A stretch of DNA of 5,347 nucleotides from Planctomycetia bacterium (GTDB taxonomy: Bacteria > Planctomycetota > Phycisphaerae > Phycisphaerales > SM1A02): positions 1-5,347 of the forward strand of contig JAACEA010000073.1 in the NCBI GenBank assembly GCA_009936695.1, written 5' to 3'. Below, one piece after another: positions 1-5,347 of the stretch; position 1 is the first letter of the stretch; each line of letters begins with the position of its first letter. Made by a program: the position numbers and the translations under genes. Under the pieces are notes generated by a model. The model saw only the letters and a list, made by a program, of their open reading frames with translations. It did no database searches and was not told where the DNA came from.

Positions 1-2636
1 GGTTCATCGAGGATGTAGAGCGTGTGCCCGGTGGGCCGGCTGCCGAGTTCACTCGCCAGCTTCACCCGCTGGGCCTCGCCGCCGGAGAGCGTGGTGCTCG
101 CCTGCCCGAGCTTCATGTAGTCGAGACCGACGTCGCGGATGCAGGTGAGCATCCGGTGGATCCGAGGGTGCGCCTCGAAGAACTCCACGGCATCCTCCAC
201 GGTCAGATCGAGCACGTCGGCGATGTTCTTTCCTCGATAACGGACTTCGAGGGTCTCCCGGTTGTATCGCCGCCCCCGGCATGCCTCGCACTCCACGAAG
301 ACGTCGGGAAGGAAGTGCATCTCGATCCGACGCACGCCCTGGCCCTGGCATTCCTCGCATCGACCGCCCTTGACGTTGAAGCTGAAGCGCCCGGGCTGGT
401 AGCCGCGAATCTTCGCCTCGTTGGTCATGCAGAACAGTTTCCTGATCTGATCGAAGATCCCGGTGTAGGTCGCGGGATTGGATCGAGGGGTTCTTCCGAT
501 CGGCGACTGATCGACGTCGACCACGCGGTCGATCCGCTGGAGTCCGTTGATCCGCGTGTGCGGACCCGGGACGACCTTGGTGCCGGTGACGGTCCGCATC
601 GCGGCCTTGAGCAGGACTTCGTTGACGAGGGAACTCTTGCCGCTCCCGGACACGCCGGTGACGCAGACGATCCCCCCCAGCGGGAAGGTGGCGTCGACGC
701 TCTTGAGGTTGTTCGCGGCGGCGCCCTTCACGACGACCGAGTTCCGGACATCGAGCGATCGCCGCTTCTCGGGGATCTCGATCCGGCGTCGTCCCGACAG
801 GTAGGCGCCGGTCAGCGAGTCCTCCGACGCCTCGAGCTCCGCGGGAGTGCCCTGGGCGACCACCCGTCCACCGTGCAGCCCGGGGCCGGGGCCGATGTCG
901 ACCACGTGGTCGGCGTGTCGGATGACGTCTTCGTCGTGCTCGACCACCAGCACGGTGTTGCCGATGTCCGTCAGGTGCCGAAGGGTCGCGATCAGCCGGT
1001 CGTTGTCCCGCTGGTGCAGACCGATGGTGGGTTCGTCGAGGACGTAGCAGACGCCCACCAGTCCCGAGCCGACCTGGGTCGCGAGCCGGATCCGCTGGGC
1101 CTCGCCACCGGAAAGCGTCCCGCTGGATCGGTCGAGGGTCAGGTAGTCCAGCCCGACCGAGCGAAGGAAGCCGAGACGGGAGCGAACCTCGCGGAGGATC
1201 GGTTTCGCGATCGCCTCGCCTTCGACTCCGAGCACGAGGTCTTCGAAGAACTCCACGGCCCGTTCGATCGTGAGGTGCGTCACTTCGGAGATGTCGAGGG
1301 TCTCGCGGGCGCCGTCGATCTTCACCGCCCGGGCGGCCGGCTGCAGTCTTGACCCGCCGCATTCCCCGCACTTCGACGCCGTCATGTAGCCGTGCATGCG
1401 TTCCCGCACGAACTGGCTGTCGCTGGTCTCGTAGCGGCGACGGAGGTTCGGCAGGACGCCTTCGAACTTGAGGCCGGTTTCGGCGACCAGTTCCTCGGGC
1501 ACGCCGTGCAGGAGGAATCGCATGGTCGCGGCGGGCATCTTCGAGACCGGTGCCTTCGGATCGACGTCGAACGCCTCCATGAACTTCCGAAGGAGGCGAC
1601 CGTAGTAGATGTTCATGCGGCGGCCGTTCTTCCGCCACGGTTCGATCGCGCCTTCCTTGAGGGATCGGGTCGGATCCGGCACCACCAGCGACTCGTCGAA
1701 CTCGTTGACGGTTCCCAGGCCCGCGCAGGCCTTGCACGCCCCGTGGGGGGAGTTGAACGAGAAGAGCCGGGGAGCGAGTTCCTCGATCGAACACTCGGGA
1801 TGGTCGGGGCAGGCGAAGTGTTCGCTGAATCGATGCTCCGTCCAGGCGCCGTCCTCCTCCACCAGCACGAGGAGGGAGCCGGTGCCGATCTTGAATGCGG
1901 CCTCGACGCTCTCCGCGAGGCGTTGGCGGCCCTCGACGTCGAGCTTGACGCGGTCGACCACCGCCTCGATGTCATGCATCTCGTAGCGGGCCAGTTCGAG
2001 CGGATTCTCGCCCTCCTCCTTGAGGACCTCCCGCAGATCCCGGATCTCACCGTTGACCCGGGCTCGAACGAAGCCCTGGCGTTGGAGCCCTTCCGCGATC
2101 TCGCGGTGGTATCCCTTCCGGCCCCGGACCACCGGGCCGCAGATCATCGCCCGCGCCCCGGACCATCTCTCGAGCAGCAGTTCGACGATCTGGCTCGGGT
2201 TGGTCGCCGTGATCGGATTTCCGCAGATCCCGCCGCCATCATCCTCGTGCCAGCACGTCGGCCGCCCCGCTCGGGCATAGAGAAGTCTGAGGTAGTCGTA
2301 GATCTCGGTGGTGGTGGCCACGGTGGATCGTGGCGTGTGACCGCCGCCACGCTGCTCGATCGCGATGGTGGGGGGGAGTCCGTCGATCGACTCCAGATCC
2401 GGCTTTCGCATCTGATCGAGGAACTGCCTCGCATACGCGGACAGGGACTCCATGTACTTCCGCTGTCCCTCCGCGAAGATGGTGTCGAAGGCGAGGGAAC
2501 TCTTGCCCGAACCCGAGACCCCGGTCATCACCACGAGGCGGTCTCGGGGAATACGGAGGTCGAGGTCTTTGAGATTGTGCTCCCGAGCGCCCCGGATCTG
2601 GATCGAATGGGCGGCGGAGGTGGGCGAGGAGGTCAT
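1..2636 (-). CDS. uvrA: UvrA, excinuclease ABC subunit A (C-terminus cut by window edge)
   Basis: This is the DNA-damage sensor of nucleotide excision repair, a cytoplasmic dimeric ABC-type ATPase that loads UvrB onto lesions. The frame is open from ATG 2636 to base 1, giving 878 residues and ending at LYILDEP. Visible in order: Walker [10 protein letters not shown] (39-47); the [16 protein letters not shown] segment that precedes the UvrB-binding region; first zinc module (C276, H279 or C282, C301, C304) before and after [12 protein letters not shown]; a C423-x2-C426-GGSRL pair; signature LSGGEAQR (S509); Walker B YVLDEP (D534, E535); switch His in VVEHDED (H567); second Walker A (K667); C-terminal zinc finger C760-x2-C763-x19-C783-x2-C786; second signature (S851); second Walker B (D877, E878). 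Family members are about 940-960 residues, so roughly 80-100 are missing off the left edge. The frame stays open up to a stop at 2850-2852, and a GTG at 2774 would add 46 residues. I prefer ATG 2636 because the family normally starts just before the [10 protein letters not shown] block. No clear Shine-Dalgarno is seen. Confidence 0.98.
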   Translation of the reverse strand, partial: MTSSPTSAAHSIQIRGAREHNLKDLDLRIPRDRLVVMTGVSGSGKSSLAFDTIFAEGQRKYMESLSAYARQFLDQMRKPDLESIDGLPPTIAIEQRGGGHTPRSTVATTTEIYDYLRLLYARAGRPTCWHEDDGGGICGNPITATNPSQIVELLLERWSGARAMICGPVVRGRKGYHREIAEGLQRQGFVRARVNGEIRDLREVLKEEGENPLELARYEMHDIEAVVDRVKLDVEGRQRLAESVEAAFKIGTGSLLVLVEEDGAWTEHRFSEHFACPDHPECSIEELAPRLFSFNSPHGACKACAGLGTVNEFDESLVVPDPTRSLKEGAIEPWRKNGRRMNIYYGRLLRKFMEAFDVDPKAPVSKMPAATMRFLLHGVPEELVAETGLKFEGVLPNLRRRYETSDSQFVRERMHGYMTASKCGECGGSRLQPAARAVKIDGARETLDISEVTHLTIERAVEFFEDLVLGVEGEAIAKPILREVRSRLGFLRSVGLDYLTLDRSSGTLSGGEAQRIRLATQVGSGLVGVCYVLDEPTIGLHQRDNDRLIATLRHLTDIGNTVLVVEHDEDVIRHADHVVDIGPGPGLHGGRVVAQGTPAELEASEDSLTGAYLSGRRRIEIPEKRRSLDVRNSVVVKGAAANNLKSVDATFPLGGIVCVTGVSGSGKSSLVNEVLLKAAMRTVTGTKVVPGPHTRINGLQRIDRVVDVDQSPIGRTPRSNPATYTGIFDQIRKLFCMTNEAKIRGYQPGRFSFNVKGGRCEECQGQGVRRIEMHFLPDVFVECEACRGRRYNRETLEVRYRGKNIADVLDLTVEDAVEFFEAHPRIHRMLTCIRDVGLDYMKLGQASTTLSGGEAQRVKLASELGSRPTGHTLYILDE

Positions 2637-2851
2637 GGGACACCAAGTGTAAGAGAGGAAGCAGTCGGCTCCGTGCTTCGAAGCGGTCCGGAAACCTGAC
2701 GCGTCTTCGATTCCGATCCGGTACCCGACGTGGCGACCCCGGAAGATTGGAGAAATTCCCAAAACGACGGGCACAAGTCGGAGAATTTGACGAATAGTAG
2801 AAGCAACATGCCACGCCCCCGTGGGGGCCCCGGCGATCCGGAGATCGATTC
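2637..2851. promoter_or_regulatory. Divergent upstream region between uvrA and a small plus-strand ORF
   Basis: These 215 bases separate the uvrA start (minus strand) from the ATG at 2852 (plus strand). Bases 2741-2810 are about 56% A+T (39 of 70), clearly richer in A+T than the surrounding coding DNA, as expected for a promoter. A TTGACG lies at 2787-2792 on the plus strand, but no good -10 box follows at normal spacing. On the minus strand TTGTGC and TACTAT can be found but do not pair at normal spacing. A 10-base perfect palindrome, GCTTCGAAGC, sits at 2675-2684, about 38 bases before the uvrA ATG. I see no LexA-type box of either the E. coli (CTGT-N8-ACAG) or the GAAC-N4-GTTC form. That uvrA is transcribed from here is inferred from the layout. 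Confidence 0.35.
2811..2828. repeat. GC-rich inverted repeat with two alternative foldings
   Basis: CCACG-cccc-CGTGG (2811-2824) forms a five-pair stem with a four-base loop. The overlapping GCCCCC-gt-GGGGGC (2815-2828) is a six-base inverted repeat with a two-base spacer. It lies 24 to 41 bases before the ATG at 2852, so it would be in the 5' leader of that ORF if transcription begins in the AT-richer pocket just upstream. It could be an operator, a leader structure or chance in GC-rich DNA. No poly-T follows, so it is not a terminator. Confidence 0.4.
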
Positions 2852-3016
2852 ATGCCCCGAGTGGTGACGAATCCCAATCTACGAACCACCAAGACCACGC
2901 CGCGGGTCGCCGGTGGGAAGGCCTGGATCCGCATCGACTCCCGTCGAGTCCTTCAGAATGCATCCGGCGGGATGCGGCTTCGAGGCACGACGGTGAAGAG
3001 CCGAAGCCCCCGCTAG
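2852..3016 (+). CDS. Small basic hypothetical protein, 54 residues
   Basis: I do not recognise this peptide. It starts MPRVVTNPNLRTTKTTPRVA and ends in VKSRSPR, stop TAG 3014-3016. It has 10 Arg and 3 Lys against a single Asp and no Glu, so it is strongly basic and could bind nucleic acid, though no known fold is visible. The middle, GGKAWIRIDSRRVLQ (21-35), looks most like an ordered strand or helix segment; the N-terminus is rich in Thr. There is no signal peptide or membrane segment. Support for a real gene: GGAG at 2840-2843, eight bases before the ATG; a rho-independent terminator on the same strand starting 36 bases after the stop; and third positions that are G or C in 40 of 54 codons. 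Against it: short length, random ORFs are common in GC-rich DNA, and homology could not be tested. It is divergent from uvrA and convergent with uvrB. Confidence 0.42.
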   Translation: MPRVVTNPNLRTTKTTPRVAGGKAWIRIDSRRVLQNASGGMRLRGTTVKSRSPR

Positions 3017-3051
3017 CCGATCACCACGACATCCCCCAGAACCCTGACTCG

Positions 3052-3081
3052 ATGCCGCACGACGCGGCGTTTTCTGTTTTT
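3052..3081 (+). terminator. Rho-independent terminator, plus strand
   Basis: GCCGC (3054-3058), loop ACGAC and GCGGC (3064-3068) form a perfect five-pair GC stem, which a T-G wobble and an A-T pair extend to 3052-3070. It is followed directly by TTTTCTGTTTTT (3070-3081). The T-tract follows the stem only on the plus strand. On the minus strand the bases after the hairpin are not T-rich, so it would not serve uvrB. It therefore implies a plus-strand transcript ending near 3081; the only candidate is the small ORF at 2852-3016 or a short non-coding RNA from the same region. Confidence 0.75.
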
Positions 3082-3137
3082 GGACCATGCCGCACCGGGG
3101 GGACACCTTCACGAAGACGAAGCCCGATCGCGAGGGG

Positions 3138-5267
3138 TCACTTCCGGCCACGCCCCTTGCGGCCGCGACTCTTCCCCGCGTTCGATCCCGCCTTTCCCGC
3201 CGCGGTTCGGGAGGCACCGGCCTCCTCGAGGGTCAGTTCACCGCCCTCGGGCAGGGCCTTGAGCCGGTTGATCCGGTCTCGAAGATCGGCGGCCTTCTCG
3301 AACTCGAGACCACGAGCGGCCTCGAGCATGGACTCTTCGAGCATCGTCACCAGCTCGTCCCGACCGTAGGTCTCGGCGTTGACGTCCTCGCCGATGGCCT
3401 TCCGAGCGGTCTTCGCGGCCGCGAGCTCGCGCTCCATGCCCCGGCGAATGGCCTTCTGGATCGTCGTGGGGGTGATGCCGTGCAGCTCGTTGTGCTCGAG
3501 CTGCTTGGCGCGTCGGCGTTCGACTTCGTCGATCGCGGCCTGCATCTCCGGGGTGACCTTGTCGGCGAACATGATCGCCCGGGAGTTCGCGTTTCGAGCC
3601 GCCCGCCCCATGGTCTGGATCAGGCTCGAGGTCGATCGCAGGAAGCCCTGCTTGTCCGCATCGAGGATGCACACCAGCGAGACCTCGGGCAGATCGAGGC
3701 CTTCGCGCAGGAGGTTGACGCCGACCAGCACGTCGAACGTCCCTTCCCGGAGCTCGGCGAGGATCTCGAGTCGTTCGAGGGTGTCGATCTCGGAGTGCAG
3801 GTAGCGGACCCGAACGCCCTGGCGGTCGAGCCAGTCGGTGAGTTCCTCGCACAGCCGCTTCGTGAGCGCGGTCACGAGCACCCGCTCCCCGCGTCCCGCC
3901 CGTTCCTGGCAGAGCTCCAGCAGATCCTGGACCTGCCCGCGGGCGGGTCGGAGTTCGATGGGGGGATCGACGAGTCCGGTGGGGCGGATCACCTGTTCGA
4001 CCACGAGTCCCTCCGCCTCCTCGAGTTCATAGGGACTCGGGGTCGCGGAGACGTAGACCGTCTGCGGCGCGAGCTCCTCGAACTCCTCGAACTTGAGCGG
4101 ACGGTTGTCCATCGCGCTCGGGAGTCGGAAGCCGTGGTCGACGAGCGTCTGCTTCCGGGCGCGGTCGCCGAAGTACATGCCGCGGACCTGGGGCAGGGTG
4201 ACGTGACTCTCGTCGATCAGCACCAGCCAGTCGTCGGGATCGTCGCCCCCCGCGCCGCTGGTCTCACCCGCGAATCCGTGGCGGAAGTAGTCGAGCAGGC
4301 AGAACGATCGGACACCGGGAAGTCGGCCGTCGAAGTGCCGGGCGTAGTTCTCCACCCCCGAGCAGTAGCCGACCTCCTCGATCATCTCGAGGTCGTAGCG
4401 CGTCCGCCCGAGGAGGCGCTGGGCCTCGAGCAGCTTGCCCTCCTCCTTGAGATCCTCGACCCGTTCCGCGAGTTCGGTCCGAATCGAGGCGATCGCCGAT
4501 GCCTTGTGATCCTCGGGCATGACGTAGTGGACCGCGGGAAAGACGAACACCCGCTGCTCCTCCGCCAGCTGCTCCCCGGTGAGCGGATCGAAGAGCTGGA
4601 GCGACTCCACCTCGTCTCCCCAGAGATCGATGCGGATCGCGAATTCCTCGTAGGCCGGATAGACCTCGATGCAGTCGCCCTTGACCCGGTACTGGCCCCG
4701 GACCGGGTCGACTTCGTTGCGGACGTACTGCATGTCGGCGAGGGCCAGAAGGAACTTCCGGCGATCGATGGGCCGTCCCTTCTCGATCATGACCGTCTTC
4801 TTGGCGTACTCCGCCGGCGACCCCAGCCCGTAGAGGCACGAGACGCTCGCGACCACGATCACGTCCCGCCGGCTGAGCAGGCTGCTGGTCGCGGCGAGTC
4901 GAAGCCGATCGAGATCGTCGTTTCGCGAGGCGTCCTTCTCGATGTAGATGTCCCGGGCCGGGATGTACGCCTCGGGCTGGTAGTAGTCGTAGTAGGAGAC
5001 GAAGTACGAGACCGCGTTCTCCGGGAAGAGTTCGCGGAGTTCCTCGAACAACTGGGCTGCGAGCGTCTTGTTGTGGCTGATGACCAGCGTGGGCCGGCCC
5101 ACGCGTTCGATCACGTTGGCCATGGTGAAGGTCTTGCCGGTGCCGGTGGCGCCGAGCAGGACCTGCTTGCGTCGTCCTTCCCGGATTCCGGCCACGAGTT
5201 GATCGATCGCCTCCGGCTGGTCGCCGGTGGGGGAGAACTCGCTCTTCAACTCGAAGGGTCTGGACAC
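3138..5267 (-). CDS. uvrB: UvrB, excinuclease ABC subunit B
   Basis: This is the helicase-like damage-verification subunit of nucleotide excision repair. It receives the lesion from UvrA, inserts a beta-hairpin between the strands and recruits UvrC. The 709 residues show Walker A GATGTGKT (39-46, K45), the hairpin SYYDYYQPEAYIP (91-103) with Tyr 92, 93, 95 and 96, DESH box (352-355), SATP (407-410), motif V near GVNLLREGLDLPE (516-528), motif VI QTMGRAARN (551-559), the linker HNELHGITPTTIQK (592-605) and a C-terminal UVR domain (about 636-671) that contacts UvrC. It is longer than E. coli UvrB (673) through an insertion at about 332-347 and a basic tail after 684. The start is GTG 5267: an in-frame TAG lies four codons upstream at 5277-5279, and the next codons match the family N-terminus FELKSEFSPTGDQPEAI. 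The nearby ATG (5273-5275) is out of frame. No clear Shine-Dalgarno or downstream terminator is seen. All catalytic motifs are intact. Confidence 0.99.
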   Translation of the reverse strand: MSRPFELKSEFSPTGDQPEAIDQLVAGIREGRRKQVLLGATGTGKTFTMANVIERVGRPTLVISHNKTLAAQLFEELRELFPENAVSYFVSYYDYYQPEAYIPARDIYIEKDASRNDDLDRLRLAATSSLLSRRDVIVVASVSCLYGLGSPAEYAKKTVMIEKGRPIDRRKFLLALADMQYVRNEVDPVRGQYRVKGDCIEVYPAYEEFAIRIDLWGDEVESLQLFDPLTGEQLAEEQRVFVFPAVHYVMPEDHKASAIASIRTELAERVEDLKEEGKLLEAQRLLGRTRYDLEMIEEVGYCSGVENYARHFDGRLPGVRSFCLLDYFRHGFAGETSGAGGDDPDDWLVLIDESHVTLPQVRGMYFGDRARKQTLVDHGFRLPSAMDNRPLKFEEFEELAPQTVYVSATPSPYELEEAEGLVVEQVIRPTGLVDPPIELRPARGQVQDLLELCQERAGRGERVLVTALTKRLCEELTDWLDRQGVRVRYLHSEIDTLERLEILAELREGTFDVLVGVNLLREGLDLPEVSLVCILDADKQGFLRSTSSLIQTMGRAARNANSRAIMFADKVTPEMQAAIDEVERRRAKQLEHNELHGITPTTIQKAIRRGMERELAAAKTARKAIGEDVNAETYGRDELVTMLEESMLEAARGLEFEKAADLRDRINRLKALPEGGELTLEEAGASRTAAGKAGSNAGKSRGRKGRGRK

Positions 5268-5347
5268 GCGGACATGCTAGGCCGTTCGGGAGACCATCGT
5301 CAGCCGCGTCATCCGCCGCGGCCACCGGCGAGCAACGCCCGTGGCGA

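Noticed and set aside
24..1352. Long plus-strand open frame (442 codons) opposite uvrA, and another at 1392-2699
   Set aside because: Both lie entirely or almost entirely antisense to uvrA, whose frame has unmistakable motifs. Long antisense frames are expected where third codon positions are mostly G or C, and neither product resembles a protein family.
49..1794. Minus-strand open frame of 581 codons within uvrA
   Set aside because: It is a shifted frame of uvrA, with Arg/Pro-rich, low-complexity translation and no domain. The true uvrA frame is open across the whole segment.
2637..2774. N-terminal extension of uvrA to GTG 2774 (46 extra residues)
   Set aside because: The frame is open, but the added residues resemble no UvrA N-terminus, and family members begin close to the [10 protein letters not shown] block.
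2239..2934. Minus-strand frame of 231 codons spanning the uvrA start
   Set aside because: Most of it overlaps uvrA out of frame; the upstream part has no recognisable motif or ribosome-binding site.
3052..3081. The terminator hairpin as the end of the uvrB transcript
   Set aside because: On the minus strand the poly-A precedes the hairpin and no T-tract follows it, so it lacks the form of an intrinsic terminator for uvrB.
2821..3369. Plus-strand frame of 182 codons across the gap into uvrB
   Set aside because: It begins with a GTG inside the GC-rich dyad, reads through the terminator hairpin and overlaps uvrB antisense. The 2852-3016 frame fits the ribosome site and terminator better.
4264..5325. 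Minus-strand frame of 353 codons over uvrB
   Set aside because: A shifted frame of uvrB with Arg/Gly/Pro-rich translation and no domain.
5277..5347. 3' end of an upstream minus-strand gene, ending at TAG 5277-5279 or TGA 5309-5311
   Set aside because: All minus frames are briefly open here, and 70 bases show no recognisable protein. It cannot be supported without the neighbouring sequence.

Overview
The window carries the two damage-recognition genes of bacterial nucleotide excision repair, both on the minus strand. uvrB is complete (3138-5267). uvrA is cut by the left edge of the window (1-2636, start codon at 2636). Reading right to left, the order is uvrB, a 501-base gap, then uvrA. UvrA scans DNA as a dimer, hands damaged sites to UvrB, and leaves; UvrB forms the pre-incision complex that recruits UvrC. 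uvrC is not in the window.

The DNA is GC-rich with strongly G/C-biased third codon positions, and neither uvr gene has a clear Shine-Dalgarno sequence. The UvrA motif [21 protein letters not shown], a 14-residue or so insertion in UvrB and its Arg/Lys-rich tail remind me of Planctomycetota (perhaps Phycisphaerae). That placement is a guess from memory, not a search result.

The part least explained by known genes is the gap 2637-3137. It contains a plausible small plus-strand transcription unit, opposite in direction to both uvr genes. It consists of an AT-richer pocket (2741-2810), a GC-rich dyad (2811-2828), a GGAG ribosome-binding site eight bases before an ATG at 2852, a 54-codon very basic ORF ending at 3016, and a convincing rho-independent terminator at 3052-3081 that works only for plus-strand transcription. 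This unit diverges from uvrA across a 215-base shared upstream region and converges with uvrB. I do not recognise the peptide. If it is not translated, the terminator still suggests a short RNA.

The last 80 bases (5268-5347), upstream of uvrB, hold nothing I can assign. No mobile elements, CRISPR arrays, tRNAs or rRNAs are visible.
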